Assembly: GCA_038135065.1 (NCBI GenBank) | Contig: JAYPWI010000005.1 | Span: 1-64,000 of the forward strand | Direction: 5' to 3' | Source: JAYPWI01 sp038135065 | Lineage (GTDB): Bacteria; Actinomycetota; Acidimicrobiia; Acidimicrobiales; Poriferisodalaceae | DNA length: 64,000 nt | Part shown: positions 52,469 to 59,753 of the stretch, piece after piece | Position numbering within the stretch: position 1 is the first letter of the stretch | How the letters are laid out: every line of letters starts with the position of its first letter | Notes under the pieces: generated by a model | Database searches by the model: none | The model's input: the letters and a program-made list of their open reading frames with translations, nothing else | What the model was told of the DNA's origin: nothing | Made by a program: the position numbers and the translations under genes

Positions 52469-52492
52469 ACCGAATCGCTCCGATCAGCCCTG
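52460..52492. terminator. bidirectional hairpin at glpK/alaC ends
   Basis: CAGGGCTGA (52460-52468) and TCAGCCCTG (52484-52492) form a perfect 9-bp stem with a 15-base loop. The glpK TGA and the alaC TGA both lie within the stem, so one palindrome serves both genes. Confidence 0.65.
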
Positions 52493-53662
52493 GATCCTCT
52501 CGAGTCCACGACTCAGTTGGCTCACCGCCTGCCGGATGCGATGTTCGTTCTCCACCAAGGCAAAGCGCACATGGCCCTCGCCGCCAGGACCGAACCCCAC
52601 CCCCGGGGACAGGGCAACATTCGTGGTGTCGACCAGGTGGGTGCAGAACTCGACCGAACCCATCTCTCGGTAGGGCTCGGGGATGGGCGCCCAGACGAAC
52701 ATGGTCCCTTTGGGCGGCTCGATCGCCCAGCCGAGGCGGTGCAGCCCACGAATGAGGGTGTCCCGCCTGGCGGCGTAGATCTCGTTCACCTCCTTGGGAT
52801 AGGTGGTTTCTTCGTTCATCACCACGGTTGCTGCGATTTGGATCGGCTGGAAGGTGCCGTAGTCGAGATAGCTCTTGAGTTTGGCCAGAGCTGCCACGAC
52901 CTCGGGGTTACCGACACAGAACGCCACCCGCCAGCCGGCCATCGAGAATGATTTTGTGAGGCTGTAGAACTCGACTGCGACGTCCTTGGCCCCCTCGGCC
53001 TGCAGGATCGATGGAGGCTGATAGCCGTCGAAGCCGAGATCGGCATAGGCGAAGTCGTGCACCAACACCACCTCTCGGTCCCGTGCGAAATCAACGATCC
53101 GCTGCATGAACTCGAGATCGACGCAGGTGGTGGTCGGGTTGTGCGGAAAGGACAGGACGATGACCCTGGGTCGGGGCCAGGAGTATTCGAAGCGCTCGAC
53201 GAGGTTGTCGAAGAAGTCCTGGCCTGTCGCCAACGGAACCTCCCGCACATTGGCCCCAGTGAACAAGGGGCCGAAAATGTGGATCGGGTAGGACGGAGCG
53301 GGTACCAGACATGCATCACCAGGGGCCAGCAAGGTCCACATCAGGTGGGAGAATCCCTCCTTGGCCCCGATGGTGTTGATGACCTCGGTCTCCGGATCGA
53401 GCTCTACCCCCCAATTGCGCAGGTAGAGGTCCGACACTGCCTGGCGGAGCTTGGGAATTCCCCGACTTGCGGAATAGCGGTGGTTTCGCTCGTTGTGGGC
53501 CGCTTCGACGAGCTTGTCGACAGCCCGATCCGGCGACGGGATATCAGGGTTCCCGAAGCCGAGATCGATCACGTCGTGGCCGGCCCGGCGACGAGCCATC
53601 TTCAACGAGTCGATGATGGTGAACACGTACGGGGGAAGGTTGGTGATGCGGCGAAACTCCAC
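52484..53662 (-). CDS. alaC: alanine-type aminotransferase (AlaC family)
   Basis: PLP class I/II aminotransferase of 392 aa, close by eye to E. coli AlaC (glutamate-pyruvate aminotransferase). Shared blocks include LPPYVFTIIDSLKMARRRAG, YSASRGIPKLRQAVS, PAPSYPIHIFGPLF and the PLP Lys in FYSLTKSFSMAGWR. LL-diaminopimelate aminotransferase is the main alternative. GTG 53662 follows TAGCCT by 8 bases, so it has its own promoter downstream of the ArsA operon. Confidence 0.9.
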   Translation of the reverse strand: MEFRRITNLPPYVFTIIDSLKMARRRAGHDVIDLGFGNPDIPSPDRAVDKLVEAAHNERNHRYSASRGIPKLRQAVSDLYLRNWGVELDPETEVINTIGAKEGFSHLMWTLLAPGDACLVPAPSYPIHIFGPLFTGANVREVPLATGQDFFDNLVERFEYSWPRPRVIVLSFPHNPTTTCVDLEFMQRIVDFARDREVVLVHDFAYADLGFDGYQPPSILQAEGAKDVAVEFYSLTKSFSMAGWRVAFCVGNPEVVAALAKLKSYLDYGTFQPIQIAATVVMNEETTYPKEVNEIYAARRDTLIRGLHRLGWAIEPPKGTMFVWAPIPEPYREMGSVEFCTHLVDTTNVALSPGVGFGPGGEGHVRFALVENEHRIRQAVSQLSRGLERIQG

Positions 53663-53670
53663 GGGTCCTG

Positions 53671-53676
53671 AGGCTA
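53671..53676 (-). promoter_or_regulatory. -10 element for alaC
   Basis: TAGCCT on the minus strand, eight bases before GTG 53662. Confidence 0.45.
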
Positions 53677-53727
53677 CCTCCCGCCATCATCCACGACCCC
53701 TCATGTCCGATCATGTCCGGACCGTCG

Positions 53728-53961
53728 TCAGCCCAGTGGAATCTGTTGGTAGTCGTCTGGCGGGTGCTCGCCGGTTCCGCCTTCGGGCGCTGCCAGCAGG
53801 CCACCCATTGCGACCCCTATGCGGCGCAGGAGCTCCTCTGCGCCGCCGTTTCGGTCAATGGCCAGCTCCAGCGCATCGAGGAGTTCACGACCCGCCTGGA
53901 TCAGGTCGCGTACCGCCCGGTCGACGGGCACCTGGTCGTCTGTCGGCTCGGATGCGGTCAC
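53728..53961 (-). CDS. small acidic protein, function unknown
   Basis: A 77-aa protein with one predicted helix (VDRAVRDLIQAGRELLDALE) and a Gly/Pro-rich polar tail. No motif recognised. Its ATG overlaps the ArsA-like stop by four bases, so it is translated with it. It ends the seven-gene operon. Confidence 0.65.
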   Translation of the reverse strand: MTASEPTDDQVPVDRAVRDLIQAGRELLDALELAIDRNGGAEELLRRIGVAMGGLLAAPEGGTGEHPPDDYQQIPLG

Positions 53962-55145
53962 GGCCCACCGACCTCGAAGGTCACCACAAGTTCGTCGCCG
54001 TCGATCCCCGCCGAGGCGACGGGAACCGCAGCCAGGCTGTCAGGCAGGGCGACGACCCTGCGGTAGGGCCCCACCCGAATATGTAAGTCCCCACCGCGCC
54101 GTCCTAACTCGATGTCACCGGTCTGCACTCCCGGCAGCGACAGATGGAGGCGCTCACCCTGGTCGCCGCAGAACTGCATGGGCTGGCCGCTGCCCATTCG
54201 GCCGGTCGGGTCCTCGCTGTCGTAGAGCATGCGACCGAGTTCGGACAGGGCCGCAAGACCGACAGCGGGGCGATCGAGACGATCGAGTTGCAGCAGCGGA
54301 ACCGGTGCGAGATCGGTCCTGAGACGCTCGAGTTGTTCGTTCTGTTCAGCCCCCCATGGGGAGGTCGGTTCTGGGCAGGGGTCGACCCGGTTGGCGATGG
54401 CTGCGTCGATTCGGTACCCGAACAGCGACAGATACGCAGCAGTCCGTCTGGTCTCCCCCACCACGACCCGCTCGGCAGCGGTGACCAGGCGCACCAGCGT
54501 CGTGTCCGGGTTGCCCAACACCCGTTGGGCGAACCGCATCCGTTGCAGCAACTCCGCAGCCGCCTCGATGACGCCACGGCCTGCCTCGGGGACACCGAGG
54601 CCTCGCTCGACGAGGGGGGCGACGGACCGGAGTTCGACGGAGGACGGCAGCAGCTGATCCAACCACCAACCCAGGACATGGGGCAGCGACAAGAGACGGA
54701 TCGTCTCGGCCGATGGCGCACAGTCCACGATCACCACATCGTGGGGAGCATCCGCCACCAGATGGACCACCTGGGACAGGATCACCAATTCGTCGAGCCC
54801 GGGCACGACACCCAGTTCGGTGGCCCGGATGCCGCGCAGCCCTACCCGCTCGACGAGAGAAACGAGCAACTGGTGCAGGAGCGACCAGGACGAGTCGAGA
54901 TCCGTTCTGCCGTCGATGTGGACAGCCTCGAGCCCGTCACAGACGGCGGTCCGATCGTTCCCGACGGCCCGATCGAGGACGTCGGCCAGGCTGTGGGCTG
55001 TGTCAGTCGACACGACGCAGGTGCCGAGACCCAATTCGGCACATCGAACGGCCGTCGCCGCAGCGACCGTCGTCTTGCCGACCCCGCCCTTACCGGTGAC
55101 CAGCACGAGCCGAGCCCCCCGATACGCGGACTCGGTCGATATCAC
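53958..55145 (-). CDS. ArsA/GET3-family ATPase with HSP20-like C-terminus
   Basis: A 395-aa P-loop ATPase. Deviant Walker A GKGGVGKTT (18-26), switch motif DTAHSLADVL and VIVDCAPSAET are those of ArsA/Get3. The Cys triad of arsenite pumps is not evident, and no arsB or arsR is near, so arsenic transport is unlikely. Residues about 325-395 look like the ArsA-associated HSP20-like domain (LHLSLPGVQTGDIELGRRGG). Role unknown; handling of hydrophobic clients is a family-based guess. Confidence 0.87.
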   Translation of the reverse strand: MISTESAYRGARLVLVTGKGGVGKTTVAAATAVRCAELGLGTCVVSTDTAHSLADVLDRAVGNDRTAVCDGLEAVHIDGRTDLDSSWSLLHQLLVSLVERVGLRGIRATELGVVPGLDELVILSQVVHLVADAPHDVVIVDCAPSAETIRLLSLPHVLGWWLDQLLPSSVELRSVAPLVERGLGVPEAGRGVIEAAAELLQRMRFAQRVLGNPDTTLVRLVTAAERVVVGETRRTAAYLSLFGYRIDAAIANRVDPCPEPTSPWGAEQNEQLERLRTDLAPVPLLQLDRLDRPAVGLAALSELGRMLYDSEDPTGRMGSGQPMQFCGDQGERLHLSLPGVQTGDIELGRRGGDLHIRVGPYRRVVALPDSLAAVPVASAGIDGDELVVTFEVGGP

Positions 55146-55585
55146 TGCTCCAAACGGGCCTGAAGGTCATCGACGGCAGCGTGCATGATCCGACCTTCGG
55201 CCCGCCGCTTCACGAACCCCGCGAGCGGCACGGCCACCTCGACGGCCAGGGCATATGACACCTCGGTAGCCCCCGGTTCGTCATCGACGTCGTCGAATCG
55301 GTAGTGCCCTTCGAGTCTCCGCACGATGTCACCTTGCAGGAGGCGCCACGAGAGCGCTCTCGGCGCCTCGCTGTGGTCGTATTCGAGCGTGTAGGTGGCG
55401 CTCCGACCCATGGCAGCGACTTTGAACGTAGCCACCAGGGCGCGACCCAGCTCGTCGCGGTCCTCGATCTGCACATCCTCGAGTCCTCGCGCCCAATCGG
55501 GATACGACTCGAGGTCGGCGACCAGGGAGTGACACGACGTCGAGTCAGCCTTGATCACCCGGGTGACACTGAGTTCGTCGATCAC
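55142..55585 (-). CDS. SRPBCC (START/Bet v1-like) ligand-binding protein
   Basis: A 147-aa lipid-binding-cavity protein of the polyketide cyclase/coenzyme Q-binding group. It starts with a beta strand (ELSVTRVIKADS), then LVADLESYPDWARGLEDVQI, typical of the group, and ends in a long helix (ESSENTIAL residues not defined). It binds a small hydrophobic ligand, identity unknown. Overlaps the ArsA-like gene by four bases. Confidence 0.82.
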   Translation of the reverse strand: MIDELSVTRVIKADSTSCHSLVADLESYPDWARGLEDVQIEDRDELGRALVATFKVAAMGRSATYTLEYDHSEAPRALSWRLLQGDIVRRLEGHYRFDDVDDEPGATEVSYALAVEVAVPLAGFVKRRAEGRIMHAAVDDLQARLEQ

Positions 55586-56073
55586 CCGTCCTCCTCGTCA
55601 GATCCGACTCCGTCATCCTGCCACAACGACGCTTCGCCACGCAGCGCAAACTCTCCATACCGGGCCGCCCAGACGGCGATCAGCCCGAGTCCGAACGTCG
55701 GCGCAAGGATGCCGAAGCTCACCAGCGTGTAGATCCTGATGCCTGCGGCCGCCAATGCGACGACGAACTGCAGGCCGACGGCACCCAACATGGTCCGGCG
55801 AACCGAGGTCGGAGCACACCCCTGCAGACCGAAGAGGCCGGACACGGTCACCAGCTCGTAGCGACTTCGTCGAGCCCCGCGCAGCAGGGCGTACCCCAGA
55901 GCGGCGAGGCCGGCGAAGAACAGGAGCACCGAAACCACGGCCACCGCCGGTCCCAGCAGGTCGGGACCAGCAACGGCTGCGGCCAACAAGACGATCAGCA
56001 GCACCGTCGAACGAACCGTGAGGGCCACGATCCCCGATCCGGGTCCGGGTCCCCACACCAGGCTCGGTCTCAC
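55582..56073 (-). CDS. membrane protein, four helices, function unknown
   Basis: A 163-aa protein with about four hydrophobic segments (VLLIVLLAAAVAGPDLLG, AVAVVSVLLFFAGLAALGYA, LGAVGLQFVVALAAAGIRIY and FGILAPTFGLGLIAVWAARY) and an acidic C-terminal tail. No family recognised. GTG 56073 overlaps the glycosyltransferase stop by four bases (GTGA), and its own stop overlaps the SRPBCC start, so the start is well supported by context. Confidence 0.75.
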   Translation of the reverse strand: MRPSLVWGPGPGSGIVALTVRSTVLLIVLLAAAVAGPDLLGPAVAVVSVLLFFAGLAALGYALLRGARRSRYELVTVSGLFGLQGCAPTSVRRTMLGAVGLQFVVALAAAGIRIYTLVSFGILAPTFGLGLIAVWAARYGEFALRGEASLWQDDGVGSDEEDG

Positions 56074-57203
56074 CCCAGGTCCTCCTTCTTGGCGTCCAGC
56101 GCCTCGGCCAGACGACCGGCAAGGACGTCGTAGCTGAACTCCCCCTCGGCGCGCCCTCGTCCTGCGATCGACATCTGACGCCGCAGGTCCGCATCGAGCA
56201 GGAGGCGGCTGAGGCTGCTGGCGACCTCTGCTGCTTCGGTCGGGCGATCCACGATGAGGCCCGTAGCTCCATCGGCCACTGCCTCGTGTGCCCCGCCAGA
56301 GCGACCTGCGACCTGGGGAACACCGGCGGCGGCGGCCTCGAGGAACACGATGCCGAAGCCCTCCTGTTCGAGGCCACCCCAGCGGGTACGGCACGGCATC
56401 GAGAAGACATCCCCCATGCCGAACACGAATGGCAGCTCGTCATCGGCCACCCGCCCCAGCAGGTGCACGTCGGCCCTGCTCGCAGCGGCTGCCCGAGCAA
56501 GTCTCCGCTGGTCACGACCCGCTCCCGCGATGGCCAACTGCAGGCCGGGAATCATCGGGGCGAGACGGTCCACGGCCTCGATCAGACGGTCGAAGCCCTT
56601 GCGGGGCACCAACCGGCTGACTCCGACCACGAGTGGCCCCTCGCCGAGACCGAATCGCCGGCGCGTCTCCGCAATGGCTGCGGGCGAAAGGGGCCGGAAA
56701 CGCTGCGGATCGACACCGGGTGGGATCTCCACGATCGGAAGTCGCTGGCCGGCAGCTCGCTCTGCCTCACGGGCTGCGTACCCGCCGGCCGAGATCACGA
56801 CCTCTGCTCGCCGAAGGACGCGCGCCAGCGCCTGACGTGATCCCGGGAGGCGTCCAGGAACGGTGACCTCTGCGCCGTGCAGCACCACGCCATAGGGGAT
56901 CCCGAGGGAAGGCCCGAGGTGACCCAACGGCAAGGCCGGATCGAGCACCACCAGCTCAGCGCCGACCTCCCGAGCCAAATGGCGAATGCGCCGGGCGAGT
57001 CCGGGATGGGGAAGCAGCACAGGATTGCGATCACGCAGGATCCGATAGGGCTGCGCTGCATCGAACTCCGGGCCGCCCCTATGGGGTGTGGTGAGGACGA
57101 CGACCTCGTCATGGGGTAGGCGACGCCAGAGTTCCCACAGATAGTTCTGGATCCCGCCGACCTTCGGCGGGAAATCGTTCGTCACCAGCAGGTGTCGCCT
57201 CAC
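56070..57203 (-). CDS. pimB: GT4 glycosyltransferase, PimB-like mannosyltransferase
   Basis: GT-B transferase of 377 aa. The start VTNDFPPKVGGIQNYLWEL and the late EQEGFGIVFLEAAAAGVP (EX7E-type catalytic block) are very close to actinobacterial PimB, which adds the second mannose to phosphatidylinositol monomannoside at the cytoplasmic face. The nucleotide region is VVGVSRLVPRKGFDRLIEAV. Other mannosyl or rhamnosyl acceptors remain possible. Overlaps queG by four bases. Confidence 0.82.
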   Translation of the reverse strand: MRRHLLVTNDFPPKVGGIQNYLWELWRRLPHDEVVVLTTPHRGGPEFDAAQPYRILRDRNPVLLPHPGLARRIRHLAREVGAELVVLDPALPLGHLGPSLGIPYGVVLHGAEVTVPGRLPGSRQALARVLRRAEVVISAGGYAAREAERAAGQRLPIVEIPPGVDPQRFRPLSPAAIAETRRRFGLGEGPLVVGVSRLVPRKGFDRLIEAVDRLAPMIPGLQLAIAGAGRDQRRLARAAAASRADVHLLGRVADDELPFVFGMGDVFSMPCRTRWGGLEQEGFGIVFLEAAAAGVPQVAGRSGGAHEAVADGATGLIVDRPTEAAEVASSLSRLLLDADLRRQMSIAGRGRAEGEFSYDVLAGRLAEALDAKKEDLG

Positions 57204-58399
57204 AGATCTGCCCGCTGCGGTGTGACGAGGGCGAGTTCGGAAGCGATGACCCCCTGATCGTCAGCAAATCCAGGCTCAACCATGGCCCGGCGAAGTAGGT
57301 GGTCGAGGCCGAGCCGCCGAGCAGTCCACACGGCGTGCGATCGCACTACGACCGAGGTGGATGCGAGCGCGTCTCGCACTGCATCGACCGTGAATGGGTC
57401 GGATGGATCACCCACGTTGCCCAGGACGACGAGCGCATTTCGCCGCAGGTATTCAGCTCGTCGTCGCGGGATGTACCAATGACCGAACGCCTCCATCAAC
57501 GCCTCGTCGGTCAGAGCCAACAACTCCGCCGCGCTGCCGGGCCGCCGACGGGGGGCTGCTGCAACCCGAACGGGGATCCCCTCCATCGGATCATTCACCG
57601 GACAGACCTCCTGGCAGTCGTCGCAGCCGTACAGGCGCGCACCGAGTGCAACCCGAAACTCCGGGGGGAACTGACCGGTCGCTTGCACCAACCATGCCAG
57701 GCAACGTCGGGCATCGAGGACACCTGCCTCCTCGAGTGCCCCCGTAGGACAGGCCACCTGACAACGGCGGCACTCTCCACATCCGTCCGCGGTCGGCCCG
57801 CTGCCGGTTGCGGGCAAGACGGCGTCGGTGACGACCGACCCGATAACCGTCCAGGACCCGAGTTGGGGATGCAGCAGCATGGAGTTTCGCCCGAACCATC
57901 CCAGGCCGGCTCGAGCAGCGACCGACCGGTCGACCAAGCGGTTGTCGTCCATGACGACCTCGGCCCGCCAGCCGAGCCCTGCCAGGTGGCCGGCGACAGC
58001 CTCGAGGGCCGTGCGCAGCGCCCCGTATTCGTCATGTTCGACGTACCGACCAACGATCGTGTCTCGTGTAGTCGGTTCGGGTAGTCGACGTCCGTCGTAC
58101 CGACGTAGCACGACGACAATCGACTGGACTCCGGGGAAGATCCGCCCCGGATCAGTCGAGCGCTCGGGGTTGCCGAAGGTGAAGACCATGCCGCCGTGCA
58201 ACCCCCGATCGGCCCGATCCTCGAGAGCAGCCTGCGCAGGGTGGATGGGGTCGGCATGGGTCACGCCAAGGGCGTCCGCCCCACAGGCTCGGGCGATGTC
58301 ACGCAGTTCGTCCACCAGCACCGATGCGGAGGCCGGGGCCTGGTAGGCAGAACTTCCGTCGGTCACCACCGAATCATGGTCCAGCCTGACGGTCGCCAA
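57200..58399 (-). CDS. queG: epoxyqueuosine reductase QueG
   Basis: Cobalamin and double [4Fe-4S] enzyme of 399 aa acting in the last step of queuosine synthesis in tRNA. Clusters: CGECRRCQVACPTGAL and YGCDDCQEVCPVN, ligands complete. The N-terminal half has the cobalamin domain (RYVEHDEYGALRTAL; GWFGRNSMLLHP) and a HEAT-like tail follows. No other que gene is in the window. The start is unsettled: TTG 58399 is the longest, GTG 58369 an option. It lies 7 bases after the small Cys-rich gene. Confidence 0.9.
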   Translation of the reverse strand: MATVRLDHDSVVTDGSSAYQAPASASVLVDELRDIARACGADALGVTHADPIHPAQAALEDRADRGLHGGMVFTFGNPERSTDPGRIFPGVQSIVVVLRRYDGRRLPEPTTRDTIVGRYVEHDEYGALRTALEAVAGHLAGLGWRAEVVMDDNRLVDRSVAARAGLGWFGRNSMLLHPQLGSWTVIGSVVTDAVLPATGSGPTADGCGECRRCQVACPTGALEEAGVLDARRCLAWLVQATGQFPPEFRVALGARLYGCDDCQEVCPVNDPMEGIPVRVAAAPRRRPGSAAELLALTDEALMEAFGHWYIPRRRAEYLRRNALVVLGNVGDPSDPFTVDAVRDALASTSVVVRSHAVWTARRLGLDHLLRRAMVEPGFADDQGVIASELALVTPQRADL

Positions 58400-58406
58400 C
58401 GCAAGG

Positions 58407-58667
58407 TCAGGTCGGCACGACGCTGTCGGCGACCCGGTGGCGAAGCTCTGGGACGAGCCCTCCGGCGCTCAGCGCCCGAAGGGCACGAGCCGATGCGAGA
58501 TCGATCACCACGGCTGATGATTCGTCACGGCAGAGAAAGGACACGACGCAATCGCCGCAGACATCGGTCCCCTGCATCTCGCACAGGTCACAGTCGATCA
58601 CGAGACCATCGCCGAACCCCGACCCGCCGTCATCACGGCCTGTCGAGTCATCCGAGTCAACCCACAT
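58407..58667 (-). CDS. small Cys-rich protein, function unknown
   Basis: An 86-aa acidic protein. Four closely spaced Cys plus one more (CDLCEMQGTDVCGDCVVSFLC) suggest a zinc or iron site. A hydrophobic second half (SSAVVIDLASARALRALSAG) follows. Start ATG 58667 is fixed by a strong AGGAGG site eight bases before it. First gene of the operon leading to queG and the ArsA-like gene. A short protein of this kind is common in actinobacteria; role unknown. Confidence 0.75.
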   Translation of the reverse strand: MWVDSDDSTGRDDGGSGFGDGLVIDCDLCEMQGTDVCGDCVVSFLCRDESSAVVIDLASARALRALSAGGLVPELRHRVADSVVPT

Positions 58668-58806
58668 CGCCACTTCCTCCTGCCGTGTCGTCAAGGCGAG
58701 GCAAGCACCACTGCGGCACTCATCGCCATCAGGGGTGACCGTAGAGAGGGGGTGAGACAGCGAACCCGGCACCGTGACCCGGACAGTTCCACCCCCAGGC
58801 CCCGGC

Positions 58807-58812
58807 TACCCT
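58807..58812 (+). promoter_or_regulatory. candidate -10 for kinase gene
   Basis: TACCCT, nine bases before ATG 58822; the leader would be at most a few bases. The -35 is not clear. The rest of the 154-base divergent gap shows nothing else I can name. Confidence 0.4.
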
Positions 58813-58821
58813 GATGGGCGA

Positions 58822-59703
58822 ATGTTCGGCGATGCAGATATCTGGGTCGGCAGGCAGTACGGCCCGTACCAGATCGAAGAGCTCATGGGACGGGGCACGG
58901 TGGCCCACGTCTACAGAGCCAGCGCCAGGGGCCAGTCCGAGGTGGCCCTCAAGGTGCTCACCCCCTTCGCTGAAGCCCAGGCAGAGGTTCGCTCACTCTT
59001 CGAGCAGGAGTACGAGGTGATGGCCCGCTTGGACCATCCGAACATCCTGCGGGTTCACCAGGCAGGGGTCATCGCCGGGACCCACTACATGGAGATGGAG
59101 TTGATCGAGGGCGAGACGGCCTGGGATCGCGTCCAGCGTGAGGGCCGGATGTCGATGTCCGAGAGCGTCAGGGTCGTCCAGCAGATCTGTTCGGCCCTGG
59201 ATCATGTGATCGAGCGTCGAGTCGTGCATCGCGACGTCAAGCCGTCGAACATCATGCTGGCCACCGACGAGCGCGCCGTGTTGTTCGACTTCGGTCTCAG
59301 TCACGACCTCGACGGACCACCCCCCAGAGAAGGTCGGGTCTACGGGTCACCTCTCTTCCTGGCCCCTGAGCAAGCCGTGGCCGGGCCCGTCGACGGGCGC
59401 ACCGACCTGTACGGGCTCGGGGTCACCCTGTACCGCTTCGTGGTCGGTGCTGCCCCCTTCTACGGCGAACGCAACGATCTCCTCCACGCTCACGTGAAGC
59501 TGAGTCCGCCCGACCCCCGCGACCAGGGAGTGCCCGACGATCTGGCTGGTGTGATTCTCAAGGCCATGGCCAAGAATCCCGACGACCGATTCCAGACGGG
59601 CGCAGACTTCGCTGCCGCCCTCGCCGTGCTCGACCTACCTGCGCCGGACACAGCGGGACGGAAACGAGGACTTCTCCGCCGCCTCGGGGGCGCCCGCCCC
59701 TGA
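58822..59703 (+). CDS. Ser/Thr protein kinase (Hanks type), soluble
   Basis: A 293-aa kinase that is essentially only a catalytic domain. Gly loop GRGTVAHV (23-30; the third Gly is replaced), ATP Lys 44, catalytic HRDVKPSN (137-144), DFG (157-159) and APEQ. No transmembrane helix or PASTA domain, so it is cytoplasmic; activation-loop Thr sites are few. ATG 58822 is preferred; GTG 58774 would add 16 Pro/Gly-rich residues. Confidence 0.9.
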   Translation: MFGDADIWVGRQYGPYQIEELMGRGTVAHVYRASARGQSEVALKVLTPFAEAQAEVRSLFEQEYEVMARLDHPNILRVHQAGVIAGTHYMEMELIEGETAWDRVQREGRMSMSESVRVVQQICSALDHVIERRVVHRDVKPSNIMLATDERAVLFDFGLSHDLDGPPPREGRVYGSPLFLAPEQAVAGPVDGRTDLYGLGVTLYRFVVGAAPFYGERNDLLHAHVKLSPPDPRDQGVPDDLAGVILKAMAKNPDDRFQTGADFAAALAVLDLPAPDTAGRKRGLLRRLGGARP

Positions 59704-59724
59704 CCGGCAGCAACTGACACGCCA

Positions 59725-59740
59725 TCGAACACACGTTCGC
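59725..59740. promoter_or_regulatory. LexA (SOS) box
   Basis: TCGAACACACGTTCGC contains CGAAC-N4-GTTCG, an exact match to the actinobacterial/Gram-positive SOS box. It touches the TATGGT -10 at 59741-59746, so LexA would block this promoter. Confidence 0.85.
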
Positions 59741-59746
59741 TATGGT
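59741..59746 (+). promoter_or_regulatory. -10 of the exonuclease/UvrC-like gene
   Basis: TATGGT, seven bases before GTG 59754, which suggests a leaderless SOS transcript. ATG 59742 overlaps this box and is therefore an unlikely start. Confidence 0.6.
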
Positions 59747-59753
59747 GGTCGGC

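Noticed and set aside
53958..55145. Arsenite efflux ATPase
   Set aside because: No arsB/arsR neighbours and no visible Cys metal site; the HSP20-like tail points to the wider ArsA/Get3 group.
58822..59703. PknB-type receptor kinase
   Set aside because: No membrane helix or PASTA repeat is present; the protein ends just after the kinase domain.
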